Positions 48,876 to 61,445 of a DNA stretch of 64,000 bases are shown one piece after another (position 1 is the stretch's first letter; every line of letters starts with the position of its first letter). Origin of the DNA: Myxococcales bacterium (lineage in GTDB: Bacteria > Myxococcota_A > Polyangia > Polyangiales > Polyangiaceae); the NCBI GenBank assembly GCA_016712525.1, contig JADJQX010000006.1:1116001-1180000 (forward strand). Reading direction: 5' to 3'. The notes beneath the pieces were generated by a model. It did not search any database and was not told the DNA's origin. It saw only the letters and a list, made by a program, of their open reading frames with translations. The position numbers and the translations under genes are program-made.

Positions 48876-50315
48876 TCAGAGCAGGATCTTCTTCCAGGTG
48901 CCGCCGCGGAACTTCAGCGTCATCACCGTACACGCGCCGATGGCGTAGAGCACCGCGGCCGACCACATGCCCACGAGGCCCACGCCCGCGTAGATGCCGA
49001 GCACGAAGGCGAGCGGCACGAGCACGAGGAAGATGAGGCAGAGCTGCGCGATGGCGACGAACACGGTGTTGCCCGCGCCGAAGAGCGCCTCGCTCAAGAT
49101 GAGCGCCACGGCGATGAGCGGCGTCACGAGCGCCATCATGCGCATGGGCATCATGGCGGCGGCGCGCACGGGCTCCGAGTGGGTGATGAACCCGACGATC
49201 TGCGGGGTGAACAGCACCCCCTCGCAAAGCGCGATCACGCCGAAGATGGCGAGCCCGAGGCGCACACTGCCCCACCCGAAGCGCTCGGCGTCCTCGGGCC
49301 TTCGCGCGCCGAGCGACTGGCTCACGAGGGTGGCCGTGGCCGTGCCGAAGGCGATGCACGCCGTGAACGTGAGCTTCAAGATGGCGACGATGTTCGTCGT
49401 GGCGGCGCCGTTGATGGCCTCGGCCTTGCCACACGCGGCCATGGCCGCGCTCTCGACGGCCACGCTCGACGTGGCCGCGATCTCGTCGAGCCGGCCCGCG
49501 ACGCGCGAGAACGCGCCGAACCCGACCATCATCACCACGGTGGCCGCGGCCGCCGGCAACGACAGCTTCAGGAGATCGAGGGTGAGCCTGCCCGAGAGGT
49601 TCGAGAGGCGCAGGGGGACGTAGGTCTTGCGCTCGGGCAGGGTGAACGCGAGCACGATGAGGAGCCCGATCCACGTCGACACGAAGGCCGAGAAACCCGC
49701 GCCCGGCGCGCCCATCTTGGGGGCGCCGAGGTTCCCGAAGATGAACATCCAGCAGAAAAGAACGTTGAACACGTTCATCACGAGCGCCGCCACGAGGTGC
49801 ACGTGGGTCTTGCCGATGCCGTCGAAGAAGGCCTTCACCCCGACGGTCATCGCCATGCTGATGATGCCGAGCAGGCGCCAGCGCGAGTAGGCGAGGGCCA
49901 CCGAGTGCACCTCGGGCCCGAGCTTCATGAGCGAGAGCAGCGGACCTATCGTGAAGGCCCCGAGCACCGACATGACGAGCCCGCCGACGAGGCAGAAGAA
50001 CGCCGCGTTCGCGAGCACCGCGCCCGCCTCGTGGGGCTTCTTCTCGGCGTACCTGCGCGCCGTGAGGGCCTGCGTTCCTACGCTGATCGCCGAGAGCGAG
50101 CCGCCGAAGAGCCACACCAGGATGAGCGAGGGCAAGAGCGCCGCCTGCGCCGTGGAGGCATCGCACCCAGGGAGGCGCGCGAAGAACACGACGTCGATCT
50201 CGTTGACCGCGCTCTGCGAGAGCATCGCGATCACGGTGGGCATCGCGAGCTTCAGGATGGTCCGGTACGTCGGGCCTTCGATCAGACGCAAATCGACGGG
50301 TTTTTGCTCATCCAT
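48876..50315 (-). CDS. MATE-family multidrug efflux transporter
   Basis: About 479 aa with twelve membrane helices in two similar halves. MATE motifs: LAMPTVIAMLSQSAVNEIDVVFFARL in the first helix, RLLGIISMAMTVGVKAFFDGIGKTHVHLVAALVMNVFNVLFCW, GAPGAGFSAFVSTWIG, and a second half LPAAAATVVMMVGFGAFSRVAG ... TATATLVSQSLGARRPEDAERFGWGSV. It exports cationic or drug-like compounds by Na+ or H+ exchange. Immediately after it on the minus strand (48640-48875) is a 236-nt gap with no gene, then the lipoprotein pair. The substrate cannot be told. Confidence 0.9.
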   Translation of the reverse strand: MDEQKPVDLRLIEGPTYRTILKLAMPTVIAMLSQSAVNEIDVVFFARLPGCDASTAQAALLPSLILVWLFGGSLSAISVGTQALTARRYAEKKPHEAGAVLANAAFFCLVGGLVMSVLGAFTIGPLLSLMKLGPEVHSVALAYSRWRLLGIISMAMTVGVKAFFDGIGKTHVHLVAALVMNVFNVLFCWMFIFGNLGAPKMGAPGAGFSAFVSTWIGLLIVLAFTLPERKTYVPLRLSNLSGRLTLDLLKLSLPAAAATVVMMVGFGAFSRVAGRLDEIAATSSVAVESAAMAACGKAEAINGAATTNIVAILKLTFTACIAFGTATATLVSQSLGARRPEDAERFGWGSVRLGLAIFGVIALCEGVLFTPQIVGFITHSEPVRAAAMMPMRMMALVTPLIAVALILSEALFGAGNTVFVAIAQLCLIFLVLVPLAFVLGIYAGVGLVGMWSAAVLYAIGACTVMTLKFRGGTWKKILL

Positions 50316-50417
50316 GGGGACCGGCCGCTCGCCGGAGGTGCGGACCCAATACCGCCCGCGAACGCTCGTGACAAGAAATCCGGCGTAACGGCCGGGGGAT
50401 CGGGCTCGCGAGGTGCC

Positions 50418-51119
50418 TCAGAGGGGGACCTCGCTCGGGGGCGCGTTCGGCTTCGGGGGCTCTTTGGTCCGGGGCCTCGTCGAGGGTGGGGGCGGGGGAG
50501 GCGTCGGCTCGACGTGGGTCGCCTCCTCGGCGGAGATGTGGCCGTTCCACCACATGAGACCGATCTGGACACCGAAGAACGGCGCGACGCTCGGCCGCGT
50601 CAACCGGGCGTCGAGCTCGGCGAAGGGGCCGAAGGTGAGGATCACGCGCTCGCGGCGGTGCTCGTCGAAGAAGCGCCCGGGCTCGAAGCGGTCGTGACGC
50701 TCGAGGTCGACCCCGTAGAATGCCGATGCGTACGGTCCGAGCCCCACGAGCATCCGTTCGTCGTACCGTTCGAGCGCGAAGTGAAGGCCCCCGTCCACGA
50801 AGAGCATCCCCGAACGTCCCACGTCGTGGGCGAGGAAGAAGCCCTCCCCGAGCGCCAACGCCTGCGAGCGCCCGGTGAAGTTCCCGCGGAGGCCGCCCGA
50901 GACCCCGACCGCGCCGCGACCGTCGTCGGTGGGCGCGCCGAACCCGCGCTGCGCCATCACGCCTACCCCCGCCGACACGGGCTCCGTTGACGTGGCAGGC
51001 ATCAAGGTCGGCCCCGCCGAGACCCTCCCGAACGACGTGCAGCCCGAGGCGAAGGTCGCCCCGAGGCTCGCGAGGAGCAGCGCGAAGACCTTCGTGCTCG
51101 GGCGCGCCGACAGGGGCAT
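50418..51119 (-). CDS. Lipoprotein with barrel-like domain, beside the kinase gene
   Basis: About 233 aa from ATG 51119 (MPLSARPSTKVFALLLASLGATFASGC), giving a good lipobox FASGC; an in-frame ATG 30 nt upstream is less suitable. The body is strand-rich with GVGVMAQRGFGAPTD, LFVDGGLHFALERYDERMLVGLGPYASAFYGVD and RERVILTFGPFAELDARL, like a small outer-membrane barrel or transthyretin-like sandwich. The tail is Pro-rich (PTPPPPPPSTRPRTKEPPKPNAPP). It is 1 nt downstream of the double-kinase stop, so probably co-expressed and perhaps a partner. Confidence 0.68.
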   Translation of the reverse strand: MPLSARPSTKVFALLLASLGATFASGCTSFGRVSAGPTLMPATSTEPVSAGVGVMAQRGFGAPTDDGRGAVGVSGGLRGNFTGRSQALALGEGFFLAHDVGRSGMLFVDGGLHFALERYDERMLVGLGPYASAFYGVDLERHDRFEPGRFFDEHRRERVILTFGPFAELDARLTRPSVAPFFGVQIGLMWWNGHISAEEATHVEPTPPPPPPSTRPRTKEPPKPNAPPSEVPL

Positions 51120-51120
51120 T

Positions 51121-53967
51121 TCAGCGTCGCGTGGGCTTACGCTCGCCACCGAGGCGGGCGCGCATGCGCTTCACCTCGGCCGAGTCGGGGTGTTTGGCGA
51201 GGTACTCGTCGAGCACGTTCTTCGCTTCGGTGCGCCGCCCCGAGGACTCGAGCACGGTCGCGAGGAAGATGCGGGGCTCGGGCGAACCGTCGTGTGCGGC
51301 CCAGGCGCGGCCAGCGCGGCGAGCCTCTTTCGAGTCACGCGCTTGGTACGCGGCCTTGGCCCAAGCCTTGAGCGCCTGGGGATCCTGGGGGCTCGCGTCG
51401 GCCTCGCGGCGCTTCTGCTCGAGCTCGGCGAGCGCGTCGGAGCGCGACTCGCGGGCCGTGGCGCGTCGGAGGAGCGAGCCACCTTCGTGCTTCGGGGCGG
51501 GCTCGGCCTTCGTGGGCGTGCCTTGCTCCTCGCGCTCCTTCGCCGCGAGCTTCTCGTCCTCGCCGGCACCCTTCGGCGCCTCTTCGGCGGGGACGCCGGT
51601 CGCGGGGGCCCTCGGCGTGAGCTCGGCGCTCGTCGTCTCGGTGGTCGAGACAGGCTTTCCTCGCTCGCCCTCGGCCTTCTCACCCTCGGCCCCTGCGCTC
51701 GCGGTCGGCTCGCCCTTCTCGGGCACCTTCGCGGGCGAAGGCGTCGCGGGGGCCACGGCGACCTTCGGGAGGTCGTCCACGGAGACCGGCGTCGGCGGAG
51801 GCGCGGGGGGCTCGCCACCGGAGACGAGCGGGAGCGAATCGACGCTGATCGTGGGGATGACCGCGGCGTACGAGCCCTTCTTCTGCTTCGTGTCTTTCAC
51901 GTAGGCCACGCCGCCCGCGAGGAGCACGGCGAGCGACGCGAGCCCCGCGAGGCCGAAGATGACCTTGCCCACGCCGCGTCGGCGATCGGTCCGCGCGATG
52001 GCCTGGGTCATGGCCTCACGGAACGCCTTCGCGTCCTCGAACCTGTCCTCGCGTGCCTTCGACAGGGCGCGCATGACGACGGCCTCGAGCGCCGCGGGGA
52101 TCACGCGGTCCTTCGCGATCTGCGACGGCAGCTCGGGAGTATCACGAAGCTGCCGCCCCATGATGGCCACTGCAGAAGGGCCCTCGAACGGCGCCGAGCC
52201 CGTGAGGAGCTGGTAGAGCACGCACCCGAGGGCGTAGATGTCGCAGCGGCCGTCCACCGGCTCGCCTGCGACCTGTTCCGGAGCCATGTACTCGGGCGTG
52301 CCGAAGATGGCGAACCCACGGGCGCGGATGGTGTCGTCGCCGGCCACGTCGCTCACGCACATGGCCACGCCGAAATCGAGGAGCTTTACCGCACCGTCTT
52401 TGGTGACGAAGAGGTTCTGCGGCTTGATGTCGCGGTGCACGAGCCCGGCGTCGTGGGCGACCTCGAGCGCGTGGGTCACCTGCGAGACGAGCGACACGGC
52501 CTCGCGGTACCCGAGGCCGCGCTTTTCGCCGTCGCCCGAGTCGTCCCCGAGGTTCGCGTACGCGTCGAGGGTCTGGCCGTCGAGCAGCTCCATCGCGAGG
52601 AACACGCGGCCGTCGAGGGACTTTCCGAAGTCGTGCAGGTGGACGAGGTTCGGGTGGGTGAGGTTCGCGACGACGCGCGCCTCCTTGCGGAAACGGTCGA
52701 CGGAGCTGGCTGCCGACGAGTGGGTGGGCGCGAGCACCTTGACGGCGAGCCTGCGACCGAGCTCCACGTGCTCGGCCTCGAACACTTGACCGCTCGCGCC
52801 CTCGCCGATCTTCTTCCCGAGGCGGTACGGCGTGCCCGAGAGCACCGCGGGATCGTCGGAGACCTCGCGTTGAGCGAGCTCGGCGACCTTGCTCGACGAC
52901 GGGGTCACGGCCTCGGCGCGGAGGTGGCGTGCCTCCTTCAAAAGCTTCGCGAACTCGGCGCGCGAGCGCGCGGGCTCACTCGGCCAGAGGGTCTTCATGA
53001 GCGAGGCGATGCGGCTCCGGAGGCCGCGCTCTCCGCCCTCTTTCGACGGGGCGAGCTGGAGCACCTTGATGAGGTCCTTCGCGGCGGCGCCCGCGCCCGA
53101 GTAGCGCGCCTCGGGGTCGTTCGCCATGAGCTTCTGGAGCACCACGTCGAGCTCCTTCGGGATGCCGCGCGACTTGGCGAGCTCGGGCACGGTGAAGCGG
53201 CCCTGGGCCACGTCCTCGAGGTGCTTTTGCGGGTCGCCGGTGAGCAGGCGCTTGCCCGCGCAGAGCTCCCAGAGCATGACGCCCATGGCGTACACGTCGA
53301 TGCGTCCGTCGCCGACCTCTTGCCGCGCCACTTCGGGGGCCACGTAGCCGGGCTTCGCGAACACGACGCCCGCCACCGTATGGCAGCGGCGGTTTTGCCC
53401 GCGCGCCGTGCCGAAGTCGATCAGCTTGAGCTCACCCGAGAAGCCGACCATCACGTTCTGCGGGGAGAGATCGCGGTGAACGATACCGAGGGGCGTGCCG
53501 TCGGCGCCGGAGCGCTCGTGCACGTGGGCGAGGGCCTGTCCGAGCTCGATGGCCATCGCGACGGCCTCGGGCCACTCGACGCGCGCGCCGAGCTGGATCG
53601 CGCGCTGCCGCACGTCGGCGAGCGAGCGCCCCTCGACGTACTCGACGACGGTGTAGGGCTCGCCGTGCTCGTCGCTCGCGGCCTCGAGCACCTGGGCCAC
53701 GCCCGGGTGATTGAGCTGCGCCTGCACGCGGGCCTCGTCGAGGAAGCGCGCGAGGAAAGAGCCGTCGTGGATGTGGTCACGGCGCACCGTTTTCACCACA
53801 CACGGGCGCTCGGCGCCTTCGATCCCCGTCGTGGCGGCGAGGTAGACGTCGCCCATGCCGCCCCGGGCCAGGAGGCGCAGGAGCAGGAGACGCCCGAACA
53901 CCCGCGGAAGCGGGATCGCGATGTTGCCCGAGGAAAACCCCGCCTTCGTCTCTTCTGCCGCGCTCAT
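51121..53967 (-). CDS. Membrane-anchored double Ser/Thr protein kinase
   Basis: About 948 aa from ATG 53967. There are two complete Hanks-type kinase domains. The first has Gly loop ARGGMGDVYL, Lys59, HRDLSPQN (Asp166), DFG (184-186) and APE. The second has GEGASGQVFEAE, Lys410, HRDIKPQN (Asp513), DFG (531-533) and MAPE (561-564). One membrane helix (about 668-690) follows, then a Pro/Glu-rich periplasmic stretch and TPR-like repeats (about 860-945, AKAAYQARDSKEARRAGRAWAAH). Two kinase domains in series on the cytoplasmic side could phosphorylate each other. The outer part probably senses an envelope signal. The downstream lipoprotein begins 1 nt after its stop. Confidence 0.9.
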   Translation of the reverse strand: MSAAEETKAGFSSGNIAIPLPRVFGRLLLLRLLARGGMGDVYLAATTGIEGAERPCVVKTVRRDHIHDGSFLARFLDEARVQAQLNHPGVAQVLEAASDEHGEPYTVVEYVEGRSLADVRQRAIQLGARVEWPEAVAMAIELGQALAHVHERSGADGTPLGIVHRDLSPQNVMVGFSGELKLIDFGTARGQNRRCHTVAGVVFAKPGYVAPEVARQEVGDGRIDVYAMGVMLWELCAGKRLLTGDPQKHLEDVAQGRFTVPELAKSRGIPKELDVVLQKLMANDPEARYSGAGAAAKDLIKVLQLAPSKEGGERGLRSRIASLMKTLWPSEPARSRAEFAKLLKEARHLRAEAVTPSSSKVAELAQREVSDDPAVLSGTPYRLGKKIGEGASGQVFEAEHVELGRRLAVKVLAPTHSSAASSVDRFRKEARVVANLTHPNLVHLHDFGKSLDGRVFLAMELLDGQTLDAYANLGDDSGDGEKRGLGYREAVSLVSQVTHALEVAHDAGLVHRDIKPQNLFVTKDGAVKLLDFGVAMCVSDVAGDDTIRARGFAIFGTPEYMAPEQVAGEPVDGRCDIYALGCVLYQLLTGSAPFEGPSAVAIMGRQLRDTPELPSQIAKDRVIPAALEAVVMRALSKAREDRFEDAKAFREAMTQAIARTDRRRGVGKVIFGLAGLASLAVLLAGGVAYVKDTKQKKGSYAAVIPTISVDSLPLVSGGEPPAPPPTPVSVDDLPKVAVAPATPSPAKVPEKGEPTASAGAEGEKAEGERGKPVSTTETTSAELTPRAPATGVPAEEAPKGAGEDEKLAAKEREEQGTPTKAEPAPKHEGGSLLRRATARESRSDALAELEQKRREADASPQDPQALKAWAKAAYQARDSKEARRAGRAWAAHDGSPEPRIFLATVLESSGRRTEAKNVLDEYLAKHPDSAEVKRMRARLGGERKPTRR

Positions 53968-54080
53968 GGCCAGGATGCATATGGAACCGCGAGGAGAGGG
54001 GCCAAGTTTCCGGCGCGCGCCGCGCGATTCGGCAACGAAGACGCCGTGACCGGCCCGCGTCGAGCGGGTACTTTGGGGAG

Positions 54081-54755
54081 ATGACCTTCTCCCAAGCTTC
54101 TCTCCGCCGCTCGGCCGTCGTCGTGTCCTTCGTGTCGCTCGCGCTCGTCGTGGGCGCCTCCGCGTCGGCATGCAGCTCCTCGGCGACCCCGGGGGACGGC
54201 GACGCGTCGACCCCGACGGACGCCTCGACCCAGACCGACACGTCGACCCCGACCGACAAGGACGCGAGCGCGACGCCGGACTCGTCCACTCCCGATGCTG
54301 CGACGCCGGGCAACTGCACGAACAACGGCTTCGTCTCGGTCGCGACCGACGGCATCGCCAAATCGGACGGCTCGGTGCTCATCGCCGGCCAGACGACGCT
54401 CGCGACGCCGGTCGACACGCTCGAGGTGGTGCTGCTCCCGCCGAAGGGTGGGCAGGTCGCGGTCGGAAAGCGGACCCTCACGGCCGCGGACGCGAGCTAC
54501 GCCGATTGCGAGACGTGCATCGTCATCCGCACGAAGTGCGACGAGAACCTGTCGAACTGCGCCAAGGCCTTCATGCCGACCTCGGGCACCGTCGACATCA
54601 CCGCGTTCTCGGGCAAAACGAAGCCGTTCGAGGCCACCGTGAACGCGAACCTCGTCGAGGTCACCATCGACGACAAGAACGTGACGAAGCCCGTCGCGGG
54701 CGGCCAGACCTGGTGCCTCTCGGGGCTGAAGGTCTCGGTCGCGAGCATGCAATAG
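54081..54755 (+). CDS. Cys-containing lipoprotein with Thr/Asp-rich linker
   Basis: About 224 aa. The signal has lipobox ending SAC (about residues 29-31). The linker (32-75) is a low-complexity run of Asp/Thr/Ser/Pro. The folded part (about 78-224) has six Cys (CTNNG, DCETC, KCDENLSNC, TWCLSG), probably disulfides, and strands LEVVLLPPKGGQVAVGKR and EVTIDDKNVTKPVAGGQTWCL. No family recognised. It is divergent from the double kinase with a 113-nt gap; the pair could share a regulatory region. Confidence 0.7.
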   Translation: MTFSQASLRRSAVVVSFVSLALVVGASASACSSSATPGDGDASTPTDASTQTDTSTPTDKDASATPDSSTPDAATPGNCTNNGFVSVATDGIAKSDGSVLIAGQTTLATPVDTLEVVLLPPKGGQVAVGKRTLTAADASYADCETCIVIRTKCDENLSNCAKAFMPTSGTVDITAFSGKTKPFEATVNANLVEVTIDDKNVTKPVAGGQTWCLSGLKVSVASMQ

Positions 54756-54872
54756 ACGCGAGCGGGGCGGTGCGAGCGGCTCTGCGCGACACGCAGGGCC
54801 GCTCATGGAACTACGCCGGCCACGGAGCTCGAAGAGTTTGCCTCGCCGCGGTCGGCCCGGTAAGCGAGTTTC

Positions 54873-55631
54873 ATGAGCCCCGTGCGCGTCGCTCTCGTCG
54901 TGTCTCTCGCGGTCCTGTGCGCCTTGTCCGGCTCGGTCGACGCTGCTCCTCGCCGCCCGAAGGTGCGGCTCGTGGGGAAAGTCGCGCGCGGCCAGAAGGT
55001 CGTCGTCGAGCGCGGCGGTCGCTCGAAGGCGATGTTCGAGCTGCCCCCTTGGGTCGCTCCGGACGAGATGTCGGTCTCTCCGTCCGGCAGGCACGCCCTC
55101 GTGTTCGCGAAGCTCCGGCGCGGCGAGCCTCGTACCGCCATCGTGTTCGACGTGTCGGAGGTGGACACGGCGTCGGAGACGGGGCGCTTCCGACCCGGTG
55201 TGGGGGGCACGTTCACCTGGACCCCGAACGACGGGCTCTCGCTCGTCGCCGGCTGCGGCACGGGCTGCGCGACGGTGCAGGCGTTCGACGTTCACGGGCG
55301 CAAGCTCGCCAGCCTGCTCTGCGACGGCTTCGACGACGCGAGCGAGAGGTCGCGCGATCGCAGGTACGTCGCCTGCTTCTCGACCTCTTCGAGCGGCAAC
55401 GCGGGGGAGCTCGAGATCGTCGACACGACCGACGGGCACGTCGCCGCGAAGACGCACCTGCCCTGCACGAGCACCGCGGGCGTGAACCGCGCCGACGTGC
55501 GCTTCGACGAGACGCGCAAGGCGCTCCGCTTCTCGTGCGACGATCTCGTGCACCGCAAGGAGCTCGCGGTCGTCGTCTCGTGGGAGCCTGGCGAGCCCAC
55601 CCTCGTCAAGAAGGCCACGAAGTCGCTCTGA
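54873..55631 (+). CDS. Secreted beta-propeller-like protein of unknown function
   Basis: About 252 aa. The signal peptide ends SVDA (about residue 24). The rest has WD40/TolB-like strand repeats with PDEMSVSPSGRHALVFAKLR, TAIVFDVSEVDTAS, VQAFDVHGRKLASLLC and LEIVDTTDGHVAAKTHLP, consistent with a four- or five-bladed propeller, and six Cys. No catalytic motif is seen. It stands between two lipoprotein genes in the same direction. Confidence 0.7.
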   Translation: MSPVRVALVVSLAVLCALSGSVDAAPRRPKVRLVGKVARGQKVVVERGGRSKAMFELPPWVAPDEMSVSPSGRHALVFAKLRRGEPRTAIVFDVSEVDTASETGRFRPGVGGTFTWTPNDGLSLVAGCGTGCATVQAFDVHGRKLASLLCDGFDDASERSRDRRYVACFSTSSSGNAGELEIVDTTDGHVAAKTHLPCTSTAGVNRADVRFDETRKALRFSCDDLVHRKELAVVVSWEPGEPTLVKKATKSL

Positions 55632-55695
55632 TTCTCTCCCGCTCCGTCCCAAGTTCGGTACGCTCGACGTCGCACCCAGGGGAGAACGAACGACG

Positions 55696-55998
55696 ATGAA
55701 CCGAACGACCACGAGGACGAAGGCCGGGATTGTGCTTCTTTTCTGCGCGATGGCGCTCGTCGCCTGCAAGAAGAAGCGCCCGCCGCCCAACACCGGCGTG
55801 CCCGAGTGCGACGAGTACATCGTCGCCTACGAGGCCTGCATCGACAAAATGGGCGCCATGGCCCGCTCGGCGGCCGAGTCGGCCCTGAAGGCCCAGCGCG
55901 ACGGCTTCGAGAAGGCTGCCGCCACCCCCGAGGCCAAAAAGGCCCTCGGCCCGCAGTGCAAGCAGCTGAAGGAGAGCATCAAAGCCTCCTGTCCGTGA
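55696..55998 (+). CDS. Small four-Cys lipoprotein
   Basis: A 100-aa protein. The lipobox is LVAC (about residues 21-24) followed by KKKRPPP. The mature part is one helical pair with four Cys (ECDEYIVAYEAC, QCKQLKESIKASC), each pair of the CxxxxxxxC type that forms helical hairpins with disulfides (CHCH/twin-Cys-like). The start has AGGGGAG upstream. A strong terminator-like hairpin follows at 56024. Similar small twin-Cys lipoproteins recur in myxobacteria; the function is unknown. Confidence 0.72.
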   Translation: MNRTTTRTKAGIVLLFCAMALVACKKKRPPPNTGVPECDEYIVAYEACIDKMGAMARSAAESALKAQRDGFEKAAATPEAKKALGPQCKQLKESIKASCP

Positions 55999-56023
55999 CA
56001 CGGCCGTCTCCGATTCGTCACAC

Positions 56024-56045
56024 GCGGGCAGCTCGGGCTGCCCGC
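56024..56045 (+). terminator. Hairpin terminator before carB
   Basis: GCGGGCAGC-TCGG-GCTGCCCGC, a perfect 9-bp stem with a TCGG tetraloop, followed by TGCCGTTTGGG. It lies 25 nt after the stop of the small lipoprotein and separates that gene from carB. The T-tract is weak. Confidence 0.6.
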
Positions 56046-56125
56046 TGCCGTTTGGGCCTCCCGGGTTTCGGTCGCTGACGCATCCTCACTGGTTTGGCGC
56101 GCCCCACCCTGCTACACGCGCCCCG

Positions 56126-59446
<3,321 letters not shown>

Positions 59447-59515
59447 CCCTGCGGACGTCATCTTCGCGAGTCGGCCGACTCGGCCTGACGTGTCCTCGGA
59501 GGACGTCGCTCGTGA

Positions 59516-60778
59516 TCAGGTCGTAGGCGGTAGCTTTCGCCGTCGCGCGACCTCTTCGAGCTCCTCGAGCTCCTCGCCTGTCGGATCGAGCTCGGGGAAG
59601 ATGGCGACGCGGAGGCGTTTCTGCGTTTCGGTCTCTCGCACGGCCGACACGATGTCGCCCACGCGAACGCGCACTTCGGGTGCGGTCTCGGCCTTCACGA
59701 GCATGCGCCCGGCAGCAGCGCGTAGGTCCTCGGGGGCGTCGGGGTCGCGGAGCAAGAGCCAGAGGTCGTCCCTCTCGATCGTGCTCCCCCGGTAGCCCGA
59801 GGCTCCGAGCGCGCTCGCGGCGACGTCGATCCGCGCGAGCCAGTCGCGCGCACGCTCGTGCCCGCGGCGGAGGGTGTCGACCCGGGTCCTCGCCTCTTTC
59901 TTCTCGGGCCCGAGCCCCTTCGCACGTCCGACGCATGCCGCCAGCTGCGCGCCGAGGATCCGCAGCGACTCGTCGTCGACCGAGGCGCCGGCGAGGCCGC
60001 CGACGCGATGGGACGCGCGAATGGCGTGTCGACCGACGCCGAGCTCGAAGAGCCCGTTTTTCGAGGCGATCCCCGAAATCGCCTCGAAGGGCACGCGGCT
60101 CGGGGCAAACCCACGGAGTGCAACACCGTCGGGCTCGAGGGTCAGGGCGTGATTCGTGTGCCGCGCGAGCGCGCCCAAAATCCCGAACGACGCAGGCATC
60201 CACGCGAAGACGAGCATCATCCACCCGAGCACGACGTAGGCCGTGCCCTCGGCCGCGAAGAGCGAGCCCACGCCGAACGCGAAGGCCGCCATCGTCATGA
60301 GCGCTGCCACGGCCCGAGCCGTCGGCGCCCACGTCTCGGCGGCGCCCGGCCAAAGCGGCCAGGTGATCGTCCCGAAGCCGCCGTGCCCAACGCCGAGGGC
60401 CTCGCGCGCGCGCTCGAGCTCCTCCTCGGACGCGAACACGAGCGTCGTCGGGCTCTTGCGGCTCTTTCGGGCGAGGGTGAGCGCGATGCCCTCGGCGACC
60501 CTCGCGGTCGACGCCCCGGTGAGATCGGCCGCGGAGATGGTCTGATTGCGGACGCCCGCCCCTCGGAGGTGGAGCGAGCCGCCGGACGGGACGACCTCGA
60601 CCTCGCGCGCCGGAAATCGAAAGAGGACTCCCGGGAGGCAGAGCCCGAGCGTCAGGATCGCGCCCGTGAGGAGCGCCGGTGCGCCGAGCACCGCCATGAG
60701 GATGCCGACCGGGAGCAACACGAGCGGCACGAGGCGGTTTCGCGCCGGGCCTTCGGAGTCGTGGAGCACCGCCCGCAT
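59516..60778 (-). CDS. Membrane protein of unknown function
   Basis: About 420 aa from ATG 60778; the longer in-frame extension is Arg/Ser-rich and unlikely. Two hydrophobic helices at the N-terminus (about 17-55) are followed by a soluble part, two more helices (about 150-205) and then a long cytosolic domain (about 215-420) with LTLEPDGVALRGFAPSRVPFEAISGI, a PH-like (bPH) pattern, and a helical region EARTRVDTLRRGHERARDWLARIDV. No function recognised. It converges on carB with a 69-nt gap. A coiled-coil protein gene diverges from it. Confidence 0.7.
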   Translation of the reverse strand: MRAVLHDSEGPARNRLVPLVLLPVGILMAVLGAPALLTGAILTLGLCLPGVLFRFPAREVEVVPSGGSLHLRGAGVRNQTISAADLTGASTARVAEGIALTLARKSRKSPTTLVFASEEELERAREALGVGHGGFGTITWPLWPGAAETWAPTARAVAALMTMAAFAFGVGSLFAAEGTAYVVLGWMMLVFAWMPASFGILGALARHTNHALTLEPDGVALRGFAPSRVPFEAISGIASKNGLFELGVGRHAIRASHRVGGLAGASVDDESLRILGAQLAACVGRAKGLGPEKKEARTRVDTLRRGHERARDWLARIDVAASALGASGYRGSTIERDDLWLLLRDPDAPEDLRAAAGRMLVKAETAPEVRVRVGDIVSAVRETETQKRLRVAIFPELDPTGEELEELEEVARRRKLPPTT

Positions 60779-60938
60779 CCCCCTCAGGATACCGAGAACT
60801 CTCTTGGTGGGAACGTGCCCGCCTCGTGTTCGTGCCCGAAACGGCGTTTTTTCACCGAGGCCCTTTTTGCCAGCCCATGCTTCGTGCGATTCGGCCCGCG
60901 CGGACGCAGGTCTGCGGCCCGAGCGTTCCGGGGTTTCC

Positions 60939-61445
60939 ATGAGGGGCCAATTGGCTATGCTGCGTCGGGTGAATCGGAACGAAGACAGCTCGCTCTCGGC
61001 GCTGCTCGAGGTGCGCAAACACGACGTGGAGCGCGCTACCCTCGGGCTCCGCGACGCCGAGCGTGCGGCCGAGGTCGAGCGCGCGCAGGTCGCGGCGGCC
61101 GCGAGCGATCTTCGGACGGCGACGGAACAGCGAGACTCTGCCCGCGTCGCGCCCCTCCCCGGGACGTTTCGCTCCTCGGACCTCGTACAGCGTGAAGCTC
61201 ACCTCGCCGCGCTCGCGGCCGTCGTCGCTGGGCACGAGTCGCGAGTCGCGTCCCACGAAGCGCGTCTCGCCGCTGCCGAAGCGGTGTGCACGGAGCGTCG
61301 TACGGCCCTCGCCCGAGCGCTCGCCGAAGAACGGGCCGTCGCCGTCGCGCTCGAAGGTCGCGCTCGCGTCCGAGCCGTCGCCGCCGAACGTCGAGCCGAC
61401 GACGACGCCCTCGAGGTGCACGCTCACGAGACGAGGCGCTCGTGA
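60939..61445 (+). CDS. FliJ-like coiled-coil protein
   Basis: About 168 aa from ATG 60939; ATG 60957 and GTG 60969 are other possible starts. The sequence is a long two-stranded coiled coil: LSALLEVRKHDVERATLGLRDAERAAEVERAQ and AAVVAGHESRVASHEARLAAAEA. The opening SLxxLLEVRKHxxxRA is the usual start of FliJ/YscO-type stalk proteins of the flagellar and type III export ATPase. No other export genes are seen, so the resemblance may be only structural. Its stop overlaps the start of the lytic transglycosylase (GTGA), which may point to a cell-wall role. Confidence 0.55.
   Translation: MRGQLAMLRRVNRNEDSSLSALLEVRKHDVERATLGLRDAERAAEVERAQVAAAASDLRTATEQRDSARVAPLPGTFRSSDLVQREAHLAALAAVVAGHESRVASHEARLAAAEAVCTERRTALARALAEERAVAVALEGRARVRAVAAERRADDDALEVHAHETRRS

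Noticed and set aside
50875..54084. 1069-aa plus-strand open frame
   Set aside because: It is antisense to the double kinase, whose motifs are intact. The translated sequence is low-complexity and has no recognisable domain.
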